Below, piece by piece: positions 21,818 to 32,763 of a DNA stretch of 64,000 nucleotides. Numbering within the stretch: position 1 is the stretch's first letter; each line of letters begins with the position of its first letter. A program made the translations under genes and the position numbers. Source of the stretch: Ovis canadensis (taxonomy: Eukaryota; Chordata; Mammalia; Artiodactyla; Bovidae); contig NC_091246.1 of NCBI RefSeq assembly GCF_042477335.2, positions 207,451,501-207,515,500 of the forward strand. The letters are read 5' to 3'. The notes beneath the pieces were generated by a model. It did no database searches and had not been told where the DNA came from. It was given only the letters and a program-made list of their open reading frames with translations.

Positions 21818-23215
21818 CAGGAGTCCTTTATTAATTACTGTTGGTTGTCGGATGGTGCTTCTTTGGGTCTTCCACTCATCCATGACTGGACTATGTAGGC
21901 CTTTATAAAAGGGTTGTCACTTTACAAAAGGTATGCTTAAGCACCCAACAGATGAGAGCAATGGACTTGCCTGATAGACGAGGACCTTGGGAACTTCTAG
22001 AGGTGGTGGAGACATAAACTAAAAGAAGGAACAGAGCTCACATTGTCCTCAAATCCCTGGTTTTCTCCCCTTCTTCCATGTAAAAACATTTTATCTCGGC
22101 ATTTAGACACCCAGAGTACAGACTCTAATCCCCAGATTCTTTTAAAGTTGAATATGAGTGACCTTGTGGCCAAATTATGGCTAATGGGATAAGTGCCATT
22201 TCCAGAACATGCTCCTCAAAGAAAGTGGTATCCCCTCTCCTGGCCCCTTCCTCCATTCCACAGGCTAGACTGTGGTGTGTGATAAACCATCTTGGACGAT
22301 AAGGTATCATCCATACAACACACCAGGGGTGGTGGAGCTAAAGACAGAGGTACCTAGAGCCCCCACACTCCATCAGGCCAAGATGGCCAACGCTTGGACT
22401 AGTACGTAAGGAAGAAATAACATTTAGCTTACTTAAGCCATTATTTTAAACCATATCCTAAGTAATACTAGTTGTTTACTAGAGAGCCTTTAATTCTCTC
22501 TAAAATTTTCCTGTCTTTCCCACTAGAGATGTGGGGGTAAAAAACAAGGGTGGAATCTTCTCACTACCCTGTTCATAGACTGGGGGACTCAGGGATCTCA
22601 TAACTATGCCCTGAAGGTTAGATAAGCAGCAATTTACAAACTGAATCTATATTGTGCTGTACCCACTTCCTTAGCTGTGGTTAATTAAAAATTTAAACAC
22701 ATACGCAACTGAAAAAAAAATTTCCCAGTATTTCTTAAAAAAAAAAAAAAAAAAAAACAGTTTCAACACTTAACAGTAGTAAAAATTTCCAATCAGGCTT
22801 TGGAAAATCTCTGCAAAAGACATTCCCACATAGTTGAAACTGTGAAATCCATCATATAGAACATGATATCTGAGTAAAAGACTCTAGTTTTACTACCAGC
22901 CCCACAAGTGACATCACAGGCAGCCTGCCTGAGCACTTTAATGCTCTCTACCTCTATTTCACATTTCGGAAAGAGCAGCTGTTCTAAAGAAATATTGTGA
23001 GGATTCGCATCCTAGATGCCCGGAGTGAAAGAGGACATCACTGGGCACCTGGTCCAAGCATCCATCCAGTGCCTGTTTCCCTGTCATCACTTCCTTGATA
23101 AGAAGACTGCCTTCCAAAATACTCAGTCTGCTTCCAGGTGCTAAGGATCTCATTATTATTCAGCTTAGTATAGTTGAATCATACCGCAGTAAGCATTTGC
23201 TAAAAACATCACTTT
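21818..23215. other. Unique or unassigned old repeat sequence
   Basis: About 22110-22475 has the look of an old mammalian repeat (gaagaaataacatttagctt and ttaagccattattttaaacc near its end), family not named. An A25-class run lies at about 22736-22758. No gene recognised. Confidence 0.4.
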
Positions 23216-23340
23216 TAGGAATTCCCTGCGGTTCAGTGGTTAGGACTCAGTGCTTTCACTGCCAGAGCCTGGGTTCAGTCCCTGGTCGGGGAACTAGGAT
23301 CCCGCAAGCTGCGTGGCATGGCCAAAAATAAAAAATAAAA
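23216..23340 (+). mobile_element. CHR-type tRNA SINE (CHR-2-like)
   Basis: Forward CHR SINE: ggaattccctgcggttcagt, ggttcagtccctggtcgggg, aaaaataaaaaataaaa tail. The tRNA-Glu-like head with B box is clear. Confidence 0.85.
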
Positions 23341-23424
23341 GCACCATTGTTACTCTGTCACACTGCTTTTTTGTGACAGTGACATGAAAAAGAAAAATCA
23401 GCATGGCAAAGTGAAGAGAGGACA

Positions 23425-23560
23425 GACTCTCAAAGTCAGACGAATCTGGCCTTGAACTCAGGTCTACCATTTATGTGACCTGGGGCAAGTCACTTAATGT
23501 CTTTAAGCTTCCAAAGTTATTGTAATGTGTATTTTAGGGACCACAAATGGTGAAATATAC
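23425..23560 (+). mobile_element. MIR SINE
   Basis: Forward MIR: cttgaactcaggtctaccat, then tatgtgacctggggcaagtc, then acttaatgtctttaagctt. Confidence 0.75.
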
Positions 23561-23654
23561 AGTGACACATAACTCCTGTACATAGGACTTAGTTAATAAT
23601 TAACTTGGCTGTTTTGCTATTACTACATTTATCATTGTCAGTCTTATAGTCACT

Positions 23655-23850
23655 CTGGGAACTGGCCCAGCTTCGCCACTCACCAACTATGTGACCTTGA
23701 GTAAGGTTCTTAATTCTTCTGTGCCTCCGTTTCCCCATCGGTAAATGAGGAGTGATGGTAATAAATCACAAGTTTGCTGAGAAGGTTAAATGCGTAAAAC
23801 AATATAAAACACTTTGAACTTAACTTTAGTGATTGTGTTATATAAATGTC
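23655..23850 (+). mobile_element. MIR SINE
   Basis: Second forward MIR: ccaactatgtgaccttgagt, then gtgcctccgtttccccatc, then ggtaaatgaggagtgatggt. Two MIRs within 250 bp in the same orientation. Confidence 0.8.
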
Positions 23851-24227
23851 AGCTTCTGTAACTATCAGTCAAACTAAAAATTATTAGGAAAGCTCTCAGC
23901 TATAAGGTAAAATGAAGATCATGAATGGGGATATTTTGGAACAGTGCCTAAAAGAAAACCTCTTTTATTTGTCCTTTATAGTTAATTTGCTTCTCTAAAT
24001 ATGCTTTTCATTTTGATAATGTTAAGTGTTCTCAACATGAAGCAGTAAGTAGCACAGGGAACAGGAGACAATCTGGGGTTTAAAGTGGGCAGATGGGAGT
24101 CTAATATGTTTAAAGTTCTCAGAAATATTTTAAATAAAATCATAGAAAATGTACAGTTGAGAATCTTCTCTTATCTTATTCCCAATGCTAGCTGAGCTGA
24201 AAAGCTCAGAAGAAAGCATGGTTGACA

Positions 24228-24360
24228 GAGCATGGCAATAGGAGCCTGGTTTCTTTAGGGCTTGGGCCAGGTCTTTCCACCAACCAGCTGGCTGACTTAC
24301 ATTGTATCACTTAACATCTCTGAGCTTCAATTTCCTTATGCAAAGTGAGAGGCTTAATTA
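24228..24360 (+). mobile_element. MIR SINE
   Basis: Third forward MIR in under 1 kb: ggctgacttacattgtatca, then cttaacatctctgagcttca, then atttccttatgcaaagtgag. Confidence 0.68.
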
Positions 24361-24532
24361 GAAGATCTCTAAAATGCCTGGGATTTCTCAGCTTAAGACT
24401 CCATGTGATCCTGCTCAGATACGCATTAGCAGGCAAACAGTCCTGCCTAGTTTTAGGGATAACTTTCCAAGGTGACTTATTTCATATCCTACTAAGTAAT
24501 CTCAAGATGTTAGAGTGCTGTTTGTTTGTTTG

Positions 24533-24807
24533 TGCTGCTGCTGCTAAGTTGCTAGAGTTGTGTTCAACTCTGTGGGACCCCATAGGCGGCAGCCCACCAG
24601 ACTCCCCCGTCCCTGGGGTTCTCCAGGCAAGAGTACTGGAGTGGGTTGCCATTTCCTTCTCCAAAGCAGGAAAGTGAAAAGTGAAAGTGAAGTTGCTCAG
24701 TCATGTCCGACCCTTCGTGACCCCATGGACTGCAGCCCACCAAGCTCCTCCATCCATGGGATTCTCCAGGCAAGAGTACTGGAGTGGGGTGCCATCACCT
24801 TCTCCTT
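24533..24807 (-). mobile_element. BOV-A2 SINE
   Basis: Reverse BOV-A2, two Bov-A monomers joined by the aagtgaaaagtgaaagtgaa linker, with the (CTG)n end at 24533. A short ttgtttgt occurs on both sides and is a probable target-site duplication. Confidence 0.9.
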
Positions 24808-24837
24808 GTTTGTAGAAACCTATAAATGCAATGGTAC

Positions 24838-25150
24838 TGTATCAGTCACAGTAGGTCAGGTTATGCTATGATAACAAATAATGCCAAATACCTCAGTAGC
24901 TTTCAATAACTCAGTTTCGTTTTTACTAACACTATATGTCAGCTGTTGCCCTGCTCCACATCTTCATTTCAGGACCTAGGCCGAAGAAGCAGCCTCTATC
25001 TGGCAGTTACTGTTCTTCTGGAGAAGGTGGCTCTTAAAACTACGGCATGTAAATTATACACATCACTTCTACCTATATTTTATTGGCTAAAGCAAATCAC
25101 ATGGTTTCTCCTGACTTCAGCAAAGAGGGTATGAGTAATTCATCCACCTG
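24838..25150 (-). mobile_element. Old mammalian repeat, family unassigned (probable)
   Basis: Pattern ggtcaggttatgctatgata, atacctcagtagctttcaat and attggctaaagcaaatcaca is familiar from mammal-wide repeats of LTR or L1M type. I cannot name it with confidence. Confidence 0.4.
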
Positions 25151-25409
25151 TGGGGAAAAAAAACACAGTTGGTGGAGAAAATAGAGTATTTGGTGAACAC
25201 CAATACAATCTATGACAGAGGTCAATGGAGAATTTATCTCCTGAATTGGAAAATTACCTGTCCCTAAAAGGAAGGAAAAAGAACTCTCTTTGTTGAAGTA
25301 TTTGGAACCCAAGAACATAAAGGTAAGGACACTTACTTCTAGGAAAACTACTAGTGGAGGAAGCAGTTGTCTTTTTTGCTACTTTGTGAGAAAAATAAAT
25401 GCCAAACAA

Positions 25410-25620
25410 ATACGGGGGCGGGCGGAAATAAGGAATAGGTGCCGATAGGGATGCGGAGAGAGAAGAGGAGCTGGGGAAACCCAGTCTTGGAGAGACGACA
25501 CCATTTTCTGCAGCTCCAGGCGGCTCCAGCTAATGACTGCGCGCAAGCAGAGTGTGAGTGCTAAGGGTGCCAGCAAGTACATAAAAGGCAGAGCAAGAAG
25601 GAGCAACATGTTTTGCTGCC
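25410..25620 (+). promoter_or_regulatory. GC-box and TATA-like segment, candidate promoter
   Basis: A GC box (gggggcgggcgg, 25413-25424) is followed by CpG-bearing unique sequence including actgcgcgcaagcag at about 25534, and by a TATA-like acataaaaggc near 25579. The order would suit a plus-strand start near 25610. No splice donor, known protein or CpG island supports a real gene, so it is only a candidate. Confidence 0.25.
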
Positions 25621-26254
25621 ATTTCCAGGAAAGGGATGGTGTCCCCAGCAGCCTCCCACAGTAGATGACCAGAAAAAAAAGCAAACACAAATCACACTCA
25701 TTGAAACTCCGAGTCGTGACTACTGTTTCATAGCACATCCTCCCTCAAATCCTGGCTGCGCACCAGCCCAGCCACTTGAAGCCGCGCTGGCAGCATGCTC
25801 TCTCTCTTGGCACTGGGTACACATGGCAGCTGGATGGCTTGTAGTCAGTGCAGTTTTGCAGCTGGTGGTGGTAGCAATTGGCAAAAACTAGCTGTCCAGA
25901 TGGGCATTAAATTTTCTTTAATGTTTATAATATGTCAAAAGAGAATAATCCTATGTCAAAGTGGCTTACAAGAACTTTGTCTCAGGAGCTTACAGAAATT
26001 CCTTTATGACAAGATGGAGGTTGCTTTATTTCGACTACATATGTGAGTCCTATTCCCTTAAATTAGATCCAGGCGCTCCTCCACAATGGAATCTCCTTTA
26101 GCTAAGAAGGGCTTTGGTCGGGGGGAGGGGGCTCTCCAACCTATTCTCTTTCTCAGGTTTTCCACAATTCATTGATCATTAGCCAACATGTAGCAGTACA
26201 GTCACAGGATTTGAACTGAGGGTCCAAAAGGAAAATAATGTTTGATTCTGGAAT

Positions 26255-26281
26255 TGTTATGTTCCTCAGAGGAACATAACA
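26255..26281. repeat. 27-bp near-perfect palindrome
   Basis: Arms of 13 bp (tgttatgttcctc / gaggaacataaca) around a single central A. It lies in otherwise unique sequence. Confidence 0.9.
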
Positions 26282-26667
26282 TCCAGGTAATGTTATAAAA
26301 TTAGGAATAAAATAATAACTGTTGTATAGAAAAAAAAAAGCACGGGGCAAAACATTTTCAGATACATAAAACAGGCAAGGAATGAATATCTGAAACATGT
26401 ATTTTAAAATCACTATAAATCAGTGAGAAAAACAAAGCAACAGCGACCGGTTTTTAAAATATGCTTATGGTATAGTATGCATCTCATAGAAGAGAAGATT
26501 ACGATGACTTGTACATTATGCAATGATGATCGGCCTCATTAGTTTTGTGATCAGGGAAGAAAAGCAAGATACCATTCTCACCAAACGCACGGAGAACAAA
26601 CTAAAGACTGTTTACATCAGAGGTAGTGAGCTTGTGAGTCAAGGTGTACCCTCGTACCACACACACT

Positions 26668-26722
26668 GCTGGGGAAAACAGCCACAAAGCTGCTGCTGGG
26701 GGGAACAGCCACAAAGCAGTGT
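26668..26722 (+). repeat. 27-bp tandem duplication
   Basis: The word aacagccacaaagc recurs with a 27-bp period (26677 and 26704) with a slightly changed second unit. It lies in the 158-codon open frame 26523-26999, which I do not regard as a gene. Confidence 0.7.
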
Positions 26723-26886
26723 GACCACTTTGGAGGATAAATTCTCAGTATCCATAAAAGGTCAATGCAAAAGGCCTATCACTCAGAAAATCCTTCTTCA
26801 CCTCTACTTCCTTCTCCCACCCTCATGCAAGAACATTCACAAGCATGCACAGGAAGGTTATGCATTGATATTCATGACAGCAGTAC

Positions 26887-27076
26887 AACTCAAAGGATGG
26901 TCCTTGAGCCACCAGCCTCAGAGTTCCCTGAGAATGCTTACATTAGCATGTCTGACGCTTGTTAAAAATGGGACCGTTATTCTATCCCGGAACTTCTGAA
27001 TCAGAGTATGTGGGGGTGGGGCCAGGAATCTGTTGTAACAAGCCCCTCTGGTGATTCTGACATCTATGAAGCTTTG
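26887..27076 (+). mobile_element. MER5A hAT-type DNA transposon with 8-bp TSD
   Basis: 190 bp, the size of full MER5A, with ctgaatcagagtatgtgggg and ggtgattctgacatctatga landmarks. A perfect 8-bp direct repeat agcagtac at 26879-26886 and 27077-27084 fits hAT target duplication. Non-autonomous and old. Confidence 0.78.
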
Positions 27077-27308
27077 AGCAGTACTGTGTCATAGCATCGT
27101 TTGTAATGGTGGAAAAATGGAAACAATCTAAGCTCTCATCATACCGGCTTATTTATATTTTAGAAAATCAGCCAGCAGTTTAAAAGAATGAGGTTGATAC
27201 ATGCTGATCTGGAAAAATATCCAAGATAGACAATATTGTAGAATCAGATGCAATGTATATTAGTATTTATGTTTTTTAAAAGCTATAGAACAATATGTAT
27301 GTGTGTGT

Positions 27309-27328
27309 GTATATATATATATATATAC
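27309..27328. repeat. (TA)n microsatellite
   Basis: Short TA run within the GT/AT-rich 3' part of the L1M remnant. Confidence 0.8.
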
Positions 27329-27480
27329 ATACATACATTGTATGTATACATGTAAACATTCAGCAAAGTGTCCATGTACATATCAATTGATAACAGTGGT
27401 TATTCTGGAAAGGGTTTGGGATTGGAACAGCAGTCAAGAAAGACTTTAGTTTTGGGGGAACTACATTCACTATATTATTA

Positions 27481-28165
27481 TAACCTACAGTGGAAAAGAA
27501 TCTAAAAAAGAATATGTACAAACACACACATATATATAGGTATAACTGAATTACTTTGCTGTATCTGAAACTAACACAGCATTCAGTTCAGTTCAGCTCA
27601 GTCGCTCAGTCGTGTCCGACTCTTTGCGACCCCATGAATCGCAGCACGCCAGGCTTCCCTGTCCATCACCAACTCCCAGAGTTCACTCAGACTCACATCC
27701 ATCGAGTCAGTGATGCCATCCAGCCATCTCATCCTCAGTCGTCCCCTTCTCCTCCTGCCCCCAATCCCTCCCAGCATCAGAGTCTTTTCCAGTGAGTCAA
27801 CTCTTCGCATGAGGTGGCCAAAATGCTGGAGTTTCAGCTTTAGCATCATTCCTTCCAAAGAAATCCCAGGGCTGATCTCCTTCAGAATGGACTAGTTGGA
27901 TCTCCTTGCAGTCCAAGGGACTCTCAAGAGTCTTCTCCAACACCACAGTTGAAAAGCATCAATTCTTTGGTTCTCAGCCTTCTTCACAGTCCAACTCTCA
28001 CATCCATACACGACCACTGGAAAAACCATAGCCTTGACTAGACGGACCTTAGTCGGCAAAGTAGTGTCTCTGCTTTTGAATATGCTGTCTAGGTTGGTCA
28101 TAACTTTTCTTCCAATACAACATTGTAAATCAACTATATTTCGATGAAAAAATTTTAGAAAGACT
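27481..28165 (+). mobile_element. L1 3' end split by BovB
   Basis: The L1 terminus (cagtggaaaagaatctaaaa ... ctgaaactaacac) resumes after BovB at acaacattgtaaatcaacta and ends in a short A-rich tail near 28160. The same L1 terminus occurs at 53500-53630. Confidence 0.75.
27583..28115 (-). mobile_element. BovB LINE 3' end inside L1
   Basis: About 530 bp of reverse BovB, young-looking and similar to the copy at 18981-19470. It encodes the C-terminal segment ([16 protein letters not shown], then [13 protein letters not shown]) with one in-frame stop between. Flanks acagcat and acaacat may be a decayed target-site duplication. Confidence 0.92.
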
Positions 28166-28231
28166 AACCTTTTGTCATTTGATTTTTTTGTAAGAGTTTA
28201 TATGTGAATGATTTGTAAAACTATACTTCTA

Positions 28232-28345
28232 GCTGGAGATCTGGGTTCTAGACCCAACCTGGGCACCGTCTAGTTGCATCATCTTGTGCACATGTCAGCT
28301 TCCTCAGGCTTCAGCTTCCTAAACTGCCAAACCAAGACCAGTCAA
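28232..28345 (+). mobile_element. MIR SINE, very diverged
   Basis: Weak MIR character: gatctgggttctagacccaa, then gttgcatcatcttgtgc, then cttcctcaggcttcagcttc. Confidence 0.5.
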
Positions 28346-28885
28346 GTCCAAAGTCATTTTATCCAGCTTTATCTTGCTACAATTTTTGTCAGAGTCATCT
28401 GAATATGAAAATTAGGTTGCACAATATATTTGACCAAAAAAATAAAGGGAAGCATGCATACCTATGTCCCTTGAGGAATGAGTTAATAATTGCTTCCACA
28501 TGTCATCTTAAGACTAATAACTTACATGAGACTTTCTGTGTTTAACTGTCACTCTTGGCTATATGAAGCTTTTTAGTTTTAAAATTAAAGTCTAGAGACT
28601 TGATAAAACAAATTGCTCCTTTAATTTTTCCAAGGGCTGGGTATAAGTGAATCTTTAGGACCTTGATTTTAATAGCATCAGTGTGTGAAAAGACATAATG
28701 ACTAAAATAAATAATACATCCTAGCAGAAGGTATCAGCTCAGGCAATAATCATGCATGTGATGATCATATAATTACTTTGGACACAAAGACGGTGTTAGA
28801 TTGAAAATCTGCAATGATGGTGCCATGTTTCCATTCAATAAAAGAAAACTAGACACTTCTTTTCTATTTCTTCAATTTTTCATTT

Positions 28886-31711
28886 GTCGTTGTGGTTCAG
28901 TCGTTCAGTGGGGTACATCTCTTTGCGACCCCATGGACTGCAGCATGACAGGCTTCCCTGCCCCTCACCATCTCTCAGAGTTTGCTCAAACTCATGTCCA
29001 CTGAGTTGGTGATTTCATCCAACCATCCCATCCTATGTTGTCCCCTTCTCCTCCTGCCTTCAGTCTTACCGAGCATCAGGGTCTTTTACAAGGAGTCAGT
29101 TCTTCCCATCAGGTGGCCAAAGTACTGGAGCTTCAGCTTCAACATCAGTCCTTCCAATGAATATTCAGGATTGATTTCTTTAGGATTGAGTGGTTTGATC
29201 TCCTTGCAGTCCAAGGGACTCTCAAGAGTCTTCTCCAACACCACAGTTCAAAAGCATCAATTCTTCGGTGCTCAGCTTTCTTTATGGTCCAACTCATACA
29301 TCCATACATGACTACTGGAAAAACCATAGGTTTGACTATGCAGACTTTTGTTGGCAAAGTAATGTCTCTACTTTTTAATATGCTGTCTAAGTTTGTCATA
29401 GCTTTACTTCCAAGGAGTAAGTTTCTTTTAATTTCATGGCTACAGTCACCATCTGCAGTGATTTTGGAGCCCAAGAAAATCAAGTTTCTCACTGTTTCCA
29501 TTGTTTCCCCATCCATTTGCCATGAAGTGATGCGACTGTATGCCATGATCTTAGTTTTTTGAATGTTGAGTTTTAAGGCAGCTTTCACTTTCATCAAGAT
29601 GCTCTTTAGTTCCTCTTTGCTTTCTGCCATAAGCGTAATGTTATCTGCATAACTGAGGTTATTGATATTCTCCCGGTAATCTTGATTCCAGCTTGTGCTT
29701 CATCCAGCCCAGCATTTCACATGATGTACTCTGCATATAAGTTAAATAAGCAGGATGACAATATACAGCCTTGATGTACTCCTTTATTAATTTGGAGCCA
29801 CTCCATTATTCTATGTCGGTTCTAACGGTTGCTTCTTGACATGCATACAAGTTTCTCAGGAGGCAGGTAAAGTGATCTGGTGTTCCCATCTCTTGAAGAA
29901 TTTCCACAGTTTGGTGTGATCCACACAGTCAAAGGCTTTAACATAGTCAATGAAGCAGATGTTTTTCTAGAATTCTCTTGCTTTTTCTATGATCTGGTGG
30001 ATGTCGGCAATTTGATCTCTGGTTCCTCTGCCTTTTCTAAAGCCATTCAGAACATCTGGAAGTTCTCAATTCACATACTGTTGAAGACTGGCTTGGAAAA
30101 TTTTGAGCATTACTTTGCTAGTGTGTGAGATGAGTGCAATTGTGCAGTAGTTTGTGAGATGAGTGCAATTGTGCAGTAGTTTGAACATTCTTTGGCATTA
30201 TCCTTCTTTGGGATTGGAATGAAAACTGACCTTTTCCAGTCCTGTGGCCACTGCTGAGTTTTCCAAATTTTCTGGCATATTGAGTGCAGCACTTTCACAG
30301 CATCATCTTTCAGGATTTGAAGTAAGTCAGCTGGAATTCCATCACTTCCACTAGCTTTGTTTGTAGTGGTGCTTCCTAAGGCCCAGTTCACTTCACACTC
30401 CAGGATGTCTGACTCTAGATGAGTGATCACACCATCGTGGGGATCTGGGTCATGAAGATCTTTTTTGTATAGTTCTTCTGTGTATTCTTGCCACCTCTTC
30501 TTAATATCTTCTGCTTCTGTTAGGTCCATACCATTTCTGCCCTTTATTGTGCCCATCTTTGCATGAAATGTTCCCTTGGTATCTCTAACTTTCTTGAAGA
30601 GATCTCTAATCTTTCCCATTCTATTGTTTTCCTCTATTTCTTTGCACTGATCACTTTCTTTCTTATCTCTCCTTTCTCTTCTTTAGAATTCTGCATTCAA
30701 ATGGGTATATCTTTCCTTTTCTCCTTTGCCTTTCACTTCTCTTCTTTTCTCAGCTATTTGTAAGGCCTCCTCAGACAACCATTTTGCCTTTTTGCATTGG
30801 ATGGTTTTGAGCACTGCCTCTTATACAATGTTAAGAACCTCTGTCCATAGTTCTTCAGGCACTCTGTCTCTCAGATCTAATTCCTTGAATCTATTTGTCA
30901 CTTCCACTGTGACAATTGTAAGGGATTTGACTTAGTTAATATCTGAATTCCTTAGTGGTTTTCCCTATTTTCTTCAATTAATGTCTGAATTTTGCAATAA
31001 GGAGTTCATGATCTGAGCCACAGTCAGCTCCTTGTCTTGTTTTTGCTGACTGTATAGAGCTTCTCCGTCTTCAGCTGCAAAGAATATAATCAACCTCATT
31101 TTGGTATTGACCATCTGGTGATGTCCACGTGTAGAGTCTTCTCTTGTGTTGTTGGAAGTGGGTATTTGCTAAGACGAGTGCATTCTCTTGGCAAGACTCT
31201 GTTAGTATTTGCCCTGCTTCATTTTGTATTCCAGGGCTAAACTTGCCTGTTACACTAGGTATCTCTTGATTTCCTACTTTTGCATTCCAGTCCTCTATGA
31301 TGAAAAGGATATCTTTTTTTTTGTTGTTAGTTCTATTAGATCTTGTAGGTCTTCATAGAACCGTTCAACTTTCCTTTCTTCAGCATTAGTGGTTGGGGCA
31401 TAGACTTGGATTACCGTGATATTGAATGGTTTGCCTTGGAAACAAAGAGAGGTCATTCTATCATTTTTGAGATCGCACTGAAATACTGCATTTTGGACTC
31501 TTTTGTTGACTATGAGGGCTACTCCATTTCTTCTGCTTCTACTCCATTACTACCACTGTTGGATTCTTGCCCACAGTAGTGGACATAATGATCATCTGAA
31601 TTAAATTCACCCATTCCAGTCCATTTTAGTTCACTGATTCCTAAAATGTCGATGTGACTCTTTCCATCTCTTGTTTGACCACTTTTAATTTACCTTGATT
31701 CATGGACCTAA
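28886..31711 (-). mobile_element. BovB (RTE) LINE, 5'-truncated, ~2.8 kb
   Basis: Long reverse BovB. Its 3' end is at about 28886; its 5' end, at about 31711, lies just upstream of the start of the endonuclease domain. The reading frame is broken many times: surviving stretches are 30110-30619 (linker before RT, MGKIRDLFKKVRDTKG) and 29145-29630 (after the RT core). The RT active-site box reads YADN at 29640-29651 instead of YADD. A 29-bp tandem duplication at 30123-30180 also disrupts it. Similar A/T-rich flanks (caatttttcatt; taaattttttat) may be its target duplication. Confidence 0.94.
30123..30180 (-). repeat. 29-bp tandem duplication inside BovB
   Basis: The word gtgagatgagtgcaattgtg is repeated at 30123 and 30152. 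29 is not a multiple of three, so the duplication shifts the BovB frame. Confidence 0.9.
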
Positions 31712-32310
31712 ATTTTTTATATATAATCTTAAACAATTAAGAAAGAGAAGTAGCTTGTATCATGTATGAATCTAGATTTTCACTAAGATATAGGGAAATC
31801 TGAATAAACCAGAATTCCCATGGGGACAGATATAAGAATCTTGGTTAAATAAAAATTTAAAAGAAAACCAAATTTATACTAAAAAGCAAAAAATAAGGCA
31901 AATTAATCAATTTGCCCCCAAAGTTCAATCAATTCTGCCCCCTATCCTAAGAGAAAGTCCTGCTTTCTTTCTTTTTTTTCTTTTTTCCTGATCAAACGCA
32001 GTATTTAAACATAGAAGTGAACTGGAAAGAAAGTTAGAGACCATTAACAACCCCATTATTTTATAACCAATTAATGCTAAATTTGAGACTAGAATCCAGC
32101 CTTTCTGTCTTTTAGTCCCAGGCTTCTTTCTGAGTGTTAATAGAAGAAACACAAATTACTTTAGCACCATGTATACCAGTGGATGAGTTAGCCCAATTTT
32201 ATAAAGAAATTATTTTTGAAAGTACGGTTAAATGCCTTTCATTATATATCATTAAATTGAATTTAAAGAAGATTTATGGGGGAAGCCTTTCTAAAATGTA
32301 AATAAAGTGC
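31712..32310. other. No recognised feature
   Basis: Unique AT-rich DNA between two BovB copies. The minus-strand 75-codon frame at 31925-32152 matches nothing known. Confidence 0.45.
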
Positions 32311-32320
32311 ACCTTTTATT

Positions 32321-32753
32321 GCTGCTGTTCAGTTGCTAAGTTGAGTTCAACTCTTTGCAATCCCATGGCCTGCAGCATACCAGGCCTCCCTGTGCTCCAC
32401 TATCTCCTGGAGTTTGCTCAAGTTCATGTCCATTGAGTTGGTGATACTATCCAACCATCTTATCCTCAGTCGCCCGCTTCTTCTGCTTTCAATCTTTTCC
32501 AGCTGCTTTCAATCATTAGAAAGGTCTTTTCTAATAAGTCAACTCTTTGCATCAGGTAGCCAATGTATTGTAGCTTCAGCTTCAGCATCAGTCCTTCCAA
32601 TGAATATTCAGGGTTGATTTCCTTTAGAATTGACTGGTTTAACCTCCTTGCTGTCCAAGGGAACTCTCAAGAGTCTTCTCCAGCACCACAGTTCGAAAGC
32701 ATCAATTCTTCAGCACTCAGTCTTTTTTTTTAATAGTCCAACTCACACATTAT
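32321..32753 (-). mobile_element. BovB LINE 3' end with TSD
   Basis: 433 bp of reverse BovB, diverged, with a local duplication (ctgctttcaatc twice near 32485-32515). A perfect 10-bp direct repeat accttttatt at 32311-32320 and 32754-32763 bounds it. Confidence 0.93.
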
Positions 32754-32763
32754 ACCTTTTATT

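Larger units (their letters stand above)
26760..27480 (+). mobile_element. Old L1M fragment, carrying MER5A
   Basis: Remnant of L1 ORF2 end and 3' UTR: atcgtttgtaatggtggaaa, then taaaagaatgaggttgatac, then ataacagtggttattctgg. The 5' limit is uncertain. It is interrupted by MER5A at 26887-27076. No intact reading frame. Confidence 0.55.

Noticed and set aside
25379..25738. 119-codon minus-strand frame with a hydrophobic run, resembling a signal peptide or membrane protein
   Set aside because: No family match I can name, overlaps an opposite frame, and lies over the GC-box segment. Hydrophobic runs arise easily in such composition.
26523..26999. 158-codon plus-strand open frame as a possible gene
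   Set aside because: It runs through a 27-bp tandem duplication, L1M remnant and the first half of MER5A; no domain or codon signal.
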